Shown here: piece after piece, positions 1 to 12,605 of the stretch | How the letters are laid out: every line of letters begins with the position of its first letter | How positions within the stretch are numbered: position 1 is the first letter of the stretch | Source of the DNA: Gyromitra esculenta | Taxonomy: Eukaryota > Ascomycota > Pezizomycetes > Pezizales > Discinaceae | Length of the DNA stretch: 64,000 bases | Direction: 5' to 3' | NCBI GenBank assembly: GCA_038503075.1 | Contig: JBCAML010000003.1 | Span: forward strand, 3,631,222-3,695,221 | Position numbers and translations under genes: made by a program | Notes under the pieces: generated by a model | Seen by the model: only the letters and a program-made list of their open reading frames with translations | Told to the model about the DNA's origin: nothing | Database searches by the model: none

Positions 1-265
1 CTTCCCACAGGCATTAGAGACATACTGGAGAGACACGTCACGCCAGCCACAGTTCCCCTAGCCAAGCACAGGAGGGAGTACATGTACCCGGTACCTAATA
101 GAGACCTCAGACCAGCAGCCTTCTTCTCTTAAGTCTTCTCCACACTCCTCAGCAACCTTACCTTACTTTCTCCATCCCTCAATCCCTCCTTCATCCATCC
201 CTCACCCCAGACATCCAATTGATAGACGGTGCTGCCGCTGCCGTCGCCGCTGAACTTCTCTCGCG
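1..265 (+). promoter_or_regulatory. Upstream region of sterol reductase gene
   Basis: The 265 bases before the sterol reductase start hold a long pyrimidine-rich tract (about 120-210, many CTCC, TCCATCC and CCTC runs). Such tracts are common in core promoters and 5' UTRs of filamentous fungi. I see no clear TATA box and no other gene here. Confidence 0.4.
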
Positions 266-2058
266 ATGGTTCTCGATGCTCGCTCTCTCGTTCGTTCCAC
301 AGAGGCTACTTTGCGTGGCTCTCTCACACCCCAGTCGTTTGTCGACATTGAGACTTCTGCTCCCCTCCCATCAAAACCCAAAAAGCCCTCGCCGCCCAAG
401 AGTAATCTAAAGCTCAATGAGAAAGTCAAGAAAGAGAATGAGGCTCGAAGAGTTCGTGCTGGCTCCCCAGAGAATCACGTCAACCCATCTTGGGGTCGAT
501 TCAACGGTGATTCTTGGTACAGCGTGGTGGGCTGTGGTGCCATCATGACATTGTGTCCTATACTGGCTATTCTTTTTTCTGTTGCCCTTGCAAATTTTAA
601 TGGTAGTATTTCGACTACACTGTGGGTATATGCTACGAACAATCCCCTGAAACTCATCACACTCTATGCTCCTAGACCATCACTGCAAGCTACAGTGGGG
701 TACGCTGCCTGGTTATTATTTCAGGCTGCCCTTTATCGATGGCTCCCGAGTAAGATCGGTTATGGTCAGCGGACACCAGCTGGGCATATGCTTCCCTATC
801 AAGTGAATGGAATGCAGGCTTGGGTTGTTACCCATGTTCTCGCCGCTACAGCGGTCGTGCTTGGCTACCTTGACCCAGCTATTATCGCGAAGAATTGGGA
901 TGGTCTGATGGTCGTAATGAACGTATACGGGTTCTTTTTGGCTGCGATCGCGTATGTCAAAGCACATGTGGCTCCTACGCACCCAGAGGATAGAAAGTTC
1001 AGTGGTATGTGTAGATTCTGTTCTAATTGTAGGGGCAGGCTGTATTAACATTTTGCGCTTTTAGGATCGAGGGTCTACGATTTTTACATGGGAATTGAAT
1101 TGAACCCACGTTTTGGCCAGTGGTGGGATTTCAAGCTTTTCCATAATGGCCGCCCAGGAATTGTTGCCTGGACCTTGATGTAAGTTATAGAACTTGTCGC
1201 GCATTGGGTTTTTTGGTGGATTGGTGCTTGATGGTTCGGAATGAGTACTAACAAGATTTTAGCGACCTCTCGTTCGCCGCATGGCAATACCAGATTCAAG
1301 GTTACATCACTAACTCAATGATAATCGTAAACATTCTTCACGCTTTCTATGTTGTTGACTTTTTCATCAATGAGGACTGGTGAGTATCTACCTGGATTAG
1401 CGTTTTTCTTAATGTTTTGCTAATATTTTCCTCTATTACAGGTATCTTCGCACTATCGACATCTGCCATGACCACTATGGTTTCTACCTCGCCTGGGGTT
1501 CAATGGTTTGGCTTCCGACAACCTACACACTCCAGGCGCAGTACCTTGCCCGCTACCCTGTTGACCTATCAACCCCCGTTGCGATCGCTATTTTGGCCAT
1601 TGGTGTCTCAGGATACGCGATGTTCCGTTCTGTCAATCATCAGAAAGATATTGTCAGACGCACCGGAGGGGACTGTATGATCTGGGGAAAGAAGGCAGTA
1701 GTGATCAAAGCAACGTATAGAACTGAGGACGGAAAGGAACACGAGTCGCTCCTCCTTTGCTCAGGTAAGCCGCGTACTCTAGTCACTGTATCCTTTGCAG
1801 AAATTAACGGCTTGCTGTTTAGGTTGGTGGGGATTTGTCCGTCACGCAAATTATCTTGGCGATCTCATCTTGTCCTATAGCGTCTGCGCAGCCTGCGGGT
1901 TCCAGAATCTGTTGCCTTGGGTCTATGCTATTTTCATGACTATTCTACTCATCCAGAGGTGCGGGAGAGACGACGCAAGGTGCACTGGAAAGTACGGTGA
2001 GGACTGGAAGAAGTACTGCAGTATTGTCAGGTGGAGGATTTTGCCAGGAATCTATTAG
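266..2058 (+). CDS. Delta(7)-sterol reductase (7-dehydrocholesterol reductase-like), 5 exons
   Basis: Exons by splice phase are 266-1004, 1065-1179, 1263-1379, 1442-1764 and 1823-2058, giving 509 residues. It is an ERG4/ERG24-family integral membrane sterol reductase that would use NADPH in the ER. The match is closest to DHCR7: the segment beginning [19 protein letters not shown], then [35 protein letters not shown], the [14 protein letters not shown] motif at residues 432-445, and the terminal ILPGIY. An N-terminal soluble stretch of about 70 residues, rich in Lys and Pro, precedes several hydrophobic segments. The start is the only early ATG in frame. DHCR7 reduces the C7-C8 double bond, which ergosterol keeps, so the physiological substrate in this fungus is unclear. 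A C14 reductase (ERG24) is the main alternative, but the internal motifs favour the DHCR7 branch. Confidence 0.88.
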
Positions 2059-5000
2059 ATTGGTGTTTTGAGGGTTGATAAAATAGACTTTGGGTTAATT
2101 GGGGCAGAAAGTGTTGAGAAAACGGGGGATTGTGTGCTTTTCTTGTCTTGTTCCGAGTAGGATGGGATGAGGCTATGATTGAATGGGGATGACGAGTTAG
2201 TTATCAATAATGGACTGTTCCTTTAGATGGGGGCGCTGAGGGTTGTCGCGATGTTTCTGTCCTCATTTCCTTTCTACTTTCATGTTTCTTCTATATTTTA
2301 TTTGTTTAGCTGGGTGTGGGGGGGCAGCCGGGATGGGACACAACTGTCTAAAAGTAATAATGACATTTGAACCTAGAGGTCCTTTCACTCGTGTTTTATG
2401 GTGTCGTAATGAAGTGTGACTAAATAGGCTAGTGTAGCTAAGTTTTGGAAGGGCTGAATGCTGCTGAGGTACTGCACTACACACCCAGAAATGCATCGCG
2501 AGTGATACTGTATGACATCAACAACATGGCTATCCCAAACGCGAGCCCAGGTTCTATTGGATGGGTAATATATCCTTCCCTGTTTGGGTTCTTAGACAGG
2601 GAAACATGGTATCGAGCAAGTCACATATGCACCCCGCACTCATATGTGTCAAACCAGCACCGTTTGATTAGTTATCTACTATTCCGTGGGAGTCCACGTG
2701 AGCTTGTTCCGTGGAGGGTCAACACCCGAATCCATTAGCCGTCAGTGGTGCCAAGAATGCTGCCGGTATAAAAAGTGACTTGTCCATCCTTGACGACACG
2801 CCTTTCAGTGAGGTACCGGGACATCTCTCGAGCTTACGGAGAACCAGAGACCCCAACAGCTTCCGAGTGTTTGTAGTGGGATGCCACAGCAGGGGATCTC
2901 GATCCGGTGGTTCAATCTCGCTATCTTAAGGTATGATTCAGGTGCTCAAGGCGTTGATCATCCACGATAGGTACAGATTAAGACATCCGTAAGTATGCGC
3001 CTGAGTAGTATGACAGAACCGGTAGCGAGCATGTTGGCTTATTCTTGCCCCACCCCTTATAGCCATATACAAAAGTTAAAAGATGTAATACGGGTCTGCA
3101 ACGGTGACTGCAATGCATGTAGATACAGTACAGGTATTGTTGCGTGCCCGGTTATCGTAATTAGGTTCTAGTCCCGAGTTAGCCGAGTTATCGTTGGTCA
3201 ATCACGATAGAGCGCTGGCGTTGCCTTCGCCGCGGGACTGGGTGGGCTGCAATCTTGATTTGTCATGATGCAGGGCAGAGGTTGGGGTGGTCTGGGTGTG
3301 GGAATAAATAGGTGGCCTGGTAGGAAATAAAAACGTGGTTAATGCATAGAGGTACTGTAATGTTGGTGATAAGGTGTGCTGCGAAGTCTGAAAATGGTAT
3401 CTGGGTATTATCTTTAGTGTTGTTGGTGGAGGGATTGATTGGTGGTTTAGCTGAGAGTGCTGAGTTTCGTGGAGTGTGACGGTACATCTTGATCCACATG
3501 TACTATGATCACGGCTGGTCACTCGCGTGAACAGGTTCAACCGCCTGGGAGAATCGCTGAGAATCAACCATTTACATTGGGAATCTACAAATAGGACCAC
3601 GTATGTATCTCAGCTATTTCGCCGCCGTTTTGGGGGCATAAAAAAGTTGTTTCCATATTTGGTGTTTATATTAGAGGCCTGGGTGGGGGGGTACATGTAG
3701 TTCTCAGAAAGCTACAGAACAGTTCTTCGAGAAGGTACCGCTAAAAATACTCAACTAATCTAAGAGCGCAGACTGCAAACTTTATAAAAACTATTAATCA
3801 AGTTCTTACCATACGCAATCCCCGCCTCTCCCTCGTCCCCAAGCGGATTTACGTGGCAGATGTGCTTATGTAATTACTTTTAAGATATCCCAATCGACTC
3901 GTGCAGTAAAACTCATTGGATTTGCGCTAGCGAAACGCCACAAGAATCCGGGTTACTCTATATCGCTTCTGGAGAAAGGGGAGATCTGTACGACAGTTTA
4001 TTGAACTGGAGATCGGCAACTAGCTATCTGGAACAGGACCTCATCGCGGATGATAGCAAAGGATTTGTACACGGCTTCTCTCCTCCCCCGTGATCTCTCC
4101 GGATAAACGTTTTGCCAGATGGGCTGCAGCGCAGGGCAGAAACAAGCAACGTTAGCGAATTGTTAGTTGCGTAAGGGTAATCGTTGTTGGAGAGACGTAG
4201 TACTGCATATAGTAATAACTTATGAGTGGTAAGCATCAAGAAACTGGAGGAGCTAGGCGAGGGCTTTTATTGGGTAAAAGAGGCTCGGATGTTCGATAGT
4301 CAAATCAAGTACTGGTCCGGATTCCCTTTGTTTTTGTTTTTTTGGAGCGTATTGCCTGTAATGGATACCGTATGTACGTATACTCTTAAAATACGACCTG
4401 CACCTGCCCCCGAGCAAAAACCTAGTATAGTACGAAGTTTGACAGACAAAGAGAGAGCCACAAAAGCTCGACCACTCTGAGATTGTCTCTCTGCATAAGC
4501 CGCGGACAGGTGCAGGTTTGTTGTATTTTAGGAGTACATACGGTACTGCAGTGTGAGGTAGAGTGGCTAAGCATATTACTAGATATCGTTCATATAAATA
4601 ACACTATACGTATGCATTTATATATAGAAACGGTTTATCTATATAGCCATGGCGTTTCCAAATTGGTCTGGGCCTATATAAAGGTGCATACTAACCAGTG
4701 GAGGTCCAGGGTATGATTTACCGACTCGTTCTCCTCCAAACCCCTTCATGTATATGTTTTCCTATTCTTTACGGATAACCCAGCGAGGGTACCGGCTACC
4801 TTATAACACTACAGAACTCAGTCCCGACAGGGTTATTTAGGGACGACCAATGCTTTCTAAACCTTGGTCCAAGTCCTAAACTAGTGGGGTTCTTGGATGA
4901 GAGGTTTGGCGCGATTAGTCATGCATCTGACGCGTAAATATTATGTGTTAGGTCTCCCCTTAGTAGAGTTCACTAGTCATGGCTTCTGAGTACAATTAGG

Positions 5001-6314
5001 GCTCCGAATTTTTGTCGGGGTCGATGGGCTAAGGGATAGAAAAAACTCTACAAGAATGTGATTTTTTTGAAATTTACTCGGGTGTAGGGGAAAGTCTGAC
5101 GGTAGGTGGTGGTGCAAGTATATGTAAGGGATATTGATTTTTCTTCCCCTCCATGACTCCCCGGGAAGCCTAATAAAAAAGCCTAATAGATTAAAAAAAG
5201 CCACTTATTAAACATCAAGCTAAGTTAATTGGAAAAGAGTCTAGAATGAAAACGAGCTTGGGTTCATCAAGAGAAGAACTGCACCGCCACCTGTCGTCGG
5301 ACTTTCTCTTACACCCGAGCACTATATTTTTATAGGGTGATTGTGCTGGAGCAAGATATAGGGCTGGAGCACCAATAGTTCTATTGTGACCCGAGCGTGA
5401 TATATAGGTTTATGTGCGTAGAGTATATTTAAAGATTGGTATAGAGCCTCCCGTAAATTATACAAGGAGTCTCGTACTGATTCTATTTCCACAGGAGAGA
5501 AAGCAGATAGGTGCAAGCCTTCTCTCCGCGAGCAATCCCAAAGTCTATAATTCTACCTGTTTACTACTACACGTAGTTTAGACCGTTTTGTAGTAGCGTA
5601 GGTTAGTCTCGAGCCAGTAGCCCAGCTAAAAAAACGATTCTGCATTTACATAAATTTTTTAACACTATACTAAAATGCACGTATGGTGCTGGAAATATAA
5701 ATTGTATTGTTGCATCGTAGAAGGTCAGATTGTCTTATCCACGCTACGGGCCGGGTGAATAACTTCTGTCGTTTAGGAGAAGTCAGGGACAAGGACCCTT
5801 TCTTTGTTTTGATGCAAACTCCTGCTATTAAAACTGTACCCCGCGAGAAATACATAAAATAGAGAAAATACTTATCTAAATAATTATATAAACCAGCTTA
5901 TAGGTACCCGAGCCCTGCCTACGAGGTTGGGCACAAGACTAACTAGTATTGGGGGGCGCCCGGACCACCTACCAGAACGGTACGGTGTCGTGGGGTCTTT
6001 ACGCGAAGCTCTCGTTGAGAGGACGTCTGCTGGTGGTCTCGCGCCGTCTGCGTGCCTAGATTCGTTTATCCCTGCGGCACAATAAAAAAAAAGTCAACCA
6101 AAGCTTCCTATAAGAAACCGGAAGATGCTCGGAGGTTTTCTATTATAGGACGGATATTAATAAATGCAAGGATTTCCGGGAAAATAGCAAAGATATCACC
6201 CCACGTGAAAAGTATACTTAACCTACAACGACGACAACGCAGCGAGGTTCATCTCGCCGACCTGACACAGAGGCATACCTTGGGACATTTGATTCTACTT
6301 CCGCTCCTACGACG
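2059..6314. other. Gene-free AT-rich stretch
   Basis: No open reading frame here shows recognisable domains, convincing introns or coding-like composition. The DNA is AT-rich with homopolymer runs and scattered TATA-like words. A short coding-like patch at about 4226-4360 (plus strand) could be a relic, but I cannot name it. The last part holds the promoter of the flavin monooxygenase. Confidence 0.5.
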
Positions 6315-7784
6315 ATGGAGGCAGCTCCTATTCATGTTTTAATTATTGGTGCTGGAGTTGTGGGCGTCACACTCGCCCAAGCTCTGAAAAAGGTATGGCT
6401 GGCATAACACACCTCGATATTTCTGTATCGTATATCGCTCAATTGGAATATATAGCATGGTATCGGTTTCTCAATATTCGAACGCGATTTACATGCGGAA
6501 GCCCGTGGTCAGGGATGGGGCATCACGATCCACTGGGCTCTTCCGAGCCTAGAAACGTGTATCTCAGACGAATTGAAGGAACGGCTCTTGGAAGTCCAGG
6601 TCGATCCAGAACAAGGGAAAGTGGATAAAGGCAATTTCTTATTCTTGAACATGAAGACTGGGGAGATCGAATACAAGATCCCACCTAACAGAAGGCTAAG
6701 GCTTAAGAGGGAAAGCTTCAGGAGGCTGTTGATGGAGGATTTACCAGTGAACGTGCGTTTGCCGTATCCCCTAGTCCATTCCCCAGCCCTTTCGTTAATC
6801 GTGTTTCACATGCTAAGCTTTGGGTGTAAAGTGGGGCAAGAAGCTGAGAAATTTTGAGAGAACAGCCAATGGCGTCACGGCTTACTTTGAAGATGGGACG
6901 AGTGCTGTTGGAACCATCCTGGTCGGCGTCGAAGGGGGGAAGTCCAGGACTCGTGAAGGTTTGTGTCCACAAACCTTCCAGCTGCAACCGCTTCCTATCA
7001 GAAGTACAGGGCTGGCCGTCAAGTTCACGCCAGAGCAAGTGGCACCGTTGCGGGCCTACGATCCTCTTCTTTTCCAGGGGATGCATCCAGAAACAGAGGA
7101 TTTTCTCTGGTATTCTAGTAAGTTAAGACACCTCCAGTATTTCGATTCTGGTATTGATTTAAATTTTTAACATGCAGTTATTGATACGCCGATAACAAAC
7201 TCAACTGGGGGGGACTATTATACCGTTCAGTTCGTCGTGTCTTGGCGTCCCAGAGATCCTGCCGGTAGTGATGAGGTTCCATCTACCTCCCACGAGCGGC
7301 TGGCCAATATCAAGCGTCGCGCTAGTAATTTCGCTGAGCCATTTAGAACCGCGATCCTATCAATACCGGATGATACACTTGTAACTGAACTCAAATTGGC
7401 GGACTGGCCGTGCCTAGAATGGGATAACTATGGCGGCACCGTCACGTTGGCAGGTGATGCGGCACACGCGATGACTATGTGTATGTTCCCTAATCGCTAG
7501 GCTGGAGGATATATGGTTACTGATGAGGATCGATAGATCGTGGAGAAGCTGCCAATCATGGGCTTATGGATGCTGCAAAGCTTGTAACTGCGCTGAACTC
7601 CGTAAAGGAAGGTACAGCGACACTGCCTGAAGCTATAAACGCATATGAAACAGAGGTCCGGAAACGCACGGCCCCTGCCGTACTACTAAGCAGACAGGCT
7701 TGTCTGGATGCTCATGATTGGAATAAGGTGAAAGAAGGAAACTCGCCATTGTTGGCGAAGAGAGCGGTTCAATTGAAGGACTGA
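6315..7784 (+). CDS. FAD-dependent monooxygenase (PHBH-fold), 5 exons
   Basis: Exons are 6315-6392, 6456-6752, 6832-7117, 7178-7480 and 7537-7784, giving 403 residues. Family hallmarks in order are the dinucleotide-binding GAGVVG at 12-17, the ribose-contacting Glu at 35 in FSIFERD, the DG-motif region at 157-163, and the second FAD motif GDAAHAM from 313. The last is followed after an intron by YRGEAANHG. Such enzymes hydroxylate or epoxidise small aromatic or terpenoid substrates with NAD(P)H and O2; the substrate cannot be read from sequence. Oddity: the normally conserved Asp of the DG motif (GADG) is Glu159 (GVEG). The third exon is taken to start at 6832 because that acceptor restores phase and has a CTAAG branch point before it. 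There is no biosynthetic core gene next to it. The long gene-poor flanks suggest it stands alone. Confidence 0.85.
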
Positions 7785-10513
7785 AGTGGACAAAGAAGAA
7801 GGAGGAGAAGCAGGGGAAAAATATGAGGGTGATCAGTGAACCATGGAATTTTTTTGTTTGTCTGAGAAAGTGGGATATATATTATATATATATTAGAAAT
7901 CATCGATACTACATTACAATCAAATCGTCAATGGGGTCTAATTATCTTTTGGATTGGCCGGGCCTATAGATTTGGGTCCCCCTAATTAGTTGTGGCTAAG
8001 TTACCTGACCACAGTTTGTTAAGTGCCCCAATCTGCATTCCTCGACAGGCCAGGGGATCTAAGGCAAGACACTCGGATGCTAATCTTCGTGTTTGAGTTG
8101 TTGAGGCATCGGCTGATGGAGAGACTGGTTATGGTGAACCAATGGGTGATTCACGGGCCGCATTTTCGAAAACCAAGTAGCACACAATTTATAGTTATGG
8201 GTAAAAAAGGAAACTCTCGTTTGGCGTGCGTGTGGCAAAATATTCCCCCCCAAAAAACAAGGATATTGGTGGAGAGCTCCAAAGCAAGGCGAGGCGGCGG
8301 GAGAAACAGGTGCGCAGTTAATTATATCAGAAGCTGGCTTCATTTGAAGGTCAGCCAAAACCTGGTACGGTGATTTCCTAACGTTAACAGAGCTAGCTAC
8401 AACTGGTGCTTGTTGGTGTTGGTACTTGCGTCATGACTTCAGGTAAGAAAGCGAGAAAGACTCTAGAGGATATCAGTTGGCTTGAAGACTACCGAGTCAT
8501 TAATCCTAAACCTCACATTTGCGGTAGAAGTTCCTATTGTTTCTTTAAACTTTCCACCTGATGCGAGTAGGGTTTGCAGCGAGTGATAAATGGTGAACAG
8601 TCTGTAGACTCTGCGCTCCGGAGGACTAGTGCATAGCTGAAATATTGCAATCAACGGGGTACTTTTTTTTAGAATGGACTGAGCCATGGGTCTGCATGCT
8701 ATGCGAAATTACGGTGAATTTATGATTTTATATGGGAAGCAGAAGCAGCCCGTTTTAAAAACATCAGTATAGGGTACACATACATAGATATAGCTTCTAC
8801 TGTAGTTTCAAAGGGGCTATGTCTATTAATACAGCTCCATTGTTTGGGGGGACATAGTTACAGTACGAAAAAAGGGGACGTTCTTGTTTAGCAAGTGCTT
8901 GATTGATGCGGGATCCAACCTGCTGTGTAATGCAATTCTTCAAGAGATGCCGTTTTATTGCTGTATCTTCTGAGAAAGCGATGGTAACTCACTCTGTTTT
9001 TTTCGCACCGTAGCTATGATCTTAGGCTGGACAGTAGTGGGGTGTACCTCTATTTCAGTTTAATAATCTTAGGAATCAGTAACGAGCAAACAGACATGCA
9101 TAATGTGAGCTGAGTCCCAAGTAGAGGTTATGAAGCGAATTACCCGAATGACAAGGTCAAGAGGTCAGAATCGTTTTGATGGCAAGTACCATTGAAGTGA
9201 CACTCAGCGGCGTGCGCAAGGTGCATAACTTCGTGAATCTAGTGCGATAGCAAATAGATATGAAGTATATATAGACGCGTATTATGATAAGAATATCATA
9301 AAAGCAAAGGGAGTTTCCGCGATGAGAGAAGAATACCGCACTAGCCATTAGGTCGCTTGTCGTACAAACTAACAATAGTGGAGTATATATCGCTTTGTTA
9401 CTCGCGAGGCTGGGATCTCCCCGAGGACCCCGCAATGGCAAATTAGATGCCTCAGCTGTATTTGGGAGTGTGGGATTCTTGATATTTGGAATATTTCGCC
9501 TGTTAGGATTTCCACCCTCGGATCTTCGACCCATAATCATATATAGAGGCACTTAAGTTTTTAGGCTAAGGCAGCTGCAGATAATCCTTGTTTCTCTCGT
9601 CTAGGAGCCCAAGAGATGCCCTGCATCAGCGACGGAATTTGTTTAGATGTCCCGTGTTGACCTTTGACATAGAATTCAAGGCTATTTTGGGGGGCCACTG
9701 GCCTAACTAAGAAGTACCGCCCGCTAACCTACTATGAGGATTTTCTTCGTATTCTCTTTAGCAGATATTTCTTCTTTAGTTTGTTGAATTTCCGTAACGG
9801 AGCCCTAAGCTTAAGCTATGATGCTTGTACATAACTCTATCTCGTGTAGTTATGTATGTACTCCACGCAGGAAGTGAAGTAATAGTGGTACATGTCGTTG
9901 CCCAGAGCCAACCTTTGTGTGGCTATTATTAGGCACACCAAGCTTCTTCCGAGCACGGCTGGAGGCTGGTGGCACAAAGCTTCCGGTTCATACCTTCCGA
10001 ACGCGGTCCTTCTTCGTCGGAACCCTCGTGTCTCTCATCTGGAACAAGCATTCTGAGTGGCTGCAATTCCGAGGGTGATACAAAGAAGACAAGCTTCGTG
10101 ATACAAGATCACAGTGTACTGTACTCAGATGCCAGGAACAAACACGCGTGATCTGCGAGCCCACATGTACTAATCGCTGGTTATCCCTAGGAGATTCAAG
10201 AAACAGCGTCTTATCCTGAACAAGAAGTCTATTCCAAGCGAAAATTGACACAACACAAAGACGAACTATGTGGATCGTATCGTAGTACAAGATCATAATG
10301 CGCTCAAGCATGAGGAATACGGCTGGGGGTAGTACAATCGCGTGATAGACGGCTAGTTATTCATGAGAATTCAAATCCAGGATCGTTCCATTTTTTGTTA
10401 TAGACCTAATGATAGGCCTTTAAAAGGGAGCTCGAGGATAGACGATGGAGGGCGAATAGCTCCCAGCGCTCAGTGACGGCCTTCAATCGTCTCGTGTGGT
10501 TCATATAATTATA
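7785..10513. other. Gene-free stretch with AT microsatellite
   Basis: After the monooxygenase stop there is an AT dinucleotide tract at about 7874-7894, then about 2.6 kb in which no frame gives a supported gene. Open frames near 8023-8373 and 9157-9552 have no recognisable motif or intron signals. The final part carries the promoter of the secreted protein gene. Confidence 0.45.
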
Positions 10514-12288
10514 ATGAAGTTGCTCTCGGTTTCCCTCGTTGCTTCGGCTTTTTGCTGGGCTGCGGCTATTGCTGAACCAATTAACCGGTGATTATCTCTC
10601 CCCTTCCTCGCTCCAATTGCAAATAGCTGACATTCTGGGTTTGTATTTACTCTTAGTGTTCGCCAGGTTACAGCGACAGCGACAGCAGCCACTTGCACCC
10701 CCAAAAAGGTTCACAAGAAAATCACGGTAAGCCTTCACCCCTCTTCCTTATTTTCCCTATCAGCACTAATCCATTATCCTCCGAATTCTGTATAGTGGAA
10801 TTTCTTCCTTCCACCAATTCACGCGAGACCTCGCTACCTCCAATTTTATGACCTCAACTCATATGCATCAGGATACGCGTGGAGGGAAGCCCATGGAAGT
10901 GACACTGACGATCATGTTACGAGGCGAATTATGTTCGAGAACGACCAAGGCTGGACTCTCATAAATTGTACCTGGAAATTTCCTGAGGGCGATCCTAACC
11001 GCAGTTCCGTATGTATTTGTACGCCCATGTTTATTGTTGGGTTGGTATGTTGACGTGACTTGATATGATACTGTAGTGCACGTCGCCTGACCTTGCGTTA
11101 TTCAATGATCCTGGTACCAGCGTTGGAGATGCACCTTCAAATAAGGGTAAAATTGGGACGCTGAGAGCACTGACATATCCTGCAATGTCTCCATGGGCCA
11201 TATATGATCTCCTGGAATTCCGCCTAACGCCCATCGTACCAGCCAGTTTCCTCACAGAACAACTTAATGTAGAGATATTCGGATGGCGAGAGGACGCAAG
11301 TGTTATAGACACCGTGAAATTTAAGATCAAGGGCTCCGAGATCGGGTATAAGGTCTCCTTGCCGAAGTCATGGACCAAGATCCTTCAATGGCAAGTGAGG
11401 ATTTCGTGGGGAGCAAAGGAAAAGAGACAGGACTTCCCCTTCGTCATTGACGATGTCGTAAGCACATTCAAGACCCTTGGTTACTTGCCGTTGTTGGTAC
11501 TGACGTGTTTCCAAAGGTTATGGATGAGTATGCTGTACCCTTTACGGATACAGATGACCATTGTCTCTATCCGACGCAAATAGCTGTTGGGCCTGCTTCT
11601 CCAGTAGTTACGCTAAAAGTAAGTCTGCCCTGGATCCTGACCCAGATTGTCCCCGGTGCTGACCACCAACCCTCACCAGTTTGATGACATCGCCGCATCG
11701 CCCACCGCCACTCTCCCAGCACTGTACAAATCATACATCTTTAGCACCGATTGGGTTGTCACAAAAGAACAATCTTATAAATCCGGCCCAGGATCTCACT
11801 CAGCCCCTTCCAACCCCAACTCTCTCTACAGCAGCAACCTGCCCACGTCCGGCAATAAAATTGATGCAGACTTCCTCTTTGATATTGATTCCTTTTATAT
11901 CACGATCGATAACACCAAGACTAGCACCCAGAACCCTGCAAATCTCACAGTGAGCGTAACAGGCCATGGAGCTTGCACTTCAGTGGGCGACAACGGTTCC
12001 AATAGCGCTATTCTTGAGCCCGGGTCGTATGCAACGATGAACCCGACCAGTTATAGCTTCAGTGTGAATTTGAAGGCATTGGGGTTCCGGAAGCAACGTG
12101 GGTTGTTTTTCTATGTTTATGATAATGTTGCGCAGCTAGGAGTGCCGTTTTGGATTGATGACATTGTGGTGAGGAGCTGGAAGGATGCGTTGGATGGGTT
12201 GCCGGGATGTGAGCGATGCGGTGGAGGCACTCTGACCCAACCTTGGGGTTTGTGGCAGTCTTGTGAGTATCCTATCCCGCAGAGGTAA
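10514..12288 (+). CDS. Secreted protein with two related beta-rich halves, unknown function, 6 exons
   Basis: Exons are 10514-10587, 10657-10726, 10796-11008, 11077-11457, 11517-11618 and 11680-12288, giving 482 residues; every junction keeps phase. The N-terminus is a classical signal peptide (KLLSVSLVASAFCWAAAIA, cleavage likely just after), so the product should enter the secretory pathway. The first half ends in FPFVIDDV and the second in VPFWIDDIVV. Both are built of alternating hydrophobic strands with Gly and Asn turns, which suggests two copies of one beta-sandwich unit. The second half also has LEPGSYATM and YSFSVNLKALGF. The C-terminal tail has two Cys close together (CERC) and a third further on. 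I do not recognise the family. A carbohydrate- or lipid-binding extracellular role would be guesswork. It converges on the TPR gene with 317 bases between stops. Confidence 0.72.
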
Positions 12289-12605
12289 AGAGTTCCTGCT
12301 AGATTGTATTTTATAGGGGAGGAAGAGAGTTGGAGAGGGGCTGTTGGGGTTTGAATGAGCATGATCAAGTGAAGGCTGTAAACAGTGTTCGTTTATCATA
12401 AGAGCAACTAGATATATAATAAATAGTGATATCGAAGCTCCCCTTCCTGTGAATTTAGTTACTAGTGACCTGTCCCGAGATTGATAATAGAATGTGAGAA
12501 TTTTCGCTTATTAATTCGCAGATTGAAAAGAATAAATGTGTGGGTAATAAGAATGCTAGCAATGATGGTTATGGTATGTAAAAACACAAACCTATAAAAC
12601 ATTAT
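12289..12605. other. Convergent 3' intergenic region
   Basis: This 317-base spacer lies between two converging stop codons. It is AT-rich and should hold both 3' UTRs and polyadenylation regions. No further feature is visible. Confidence 0.5.

Noticed and set aside
8023..8373. 116-codon plus-strand open frame
   Set aside because: No motif, no intron signals and an overlapping frame of similar length on the other strand; probably chance.
6315..12288. Secondary-metabolite cluster around the flavin monooxygenase
   Set aside because: No polyketide synthase, NRPS, terpene synthase or prenyltransferase is nearby, and the flanks are gene-poor.
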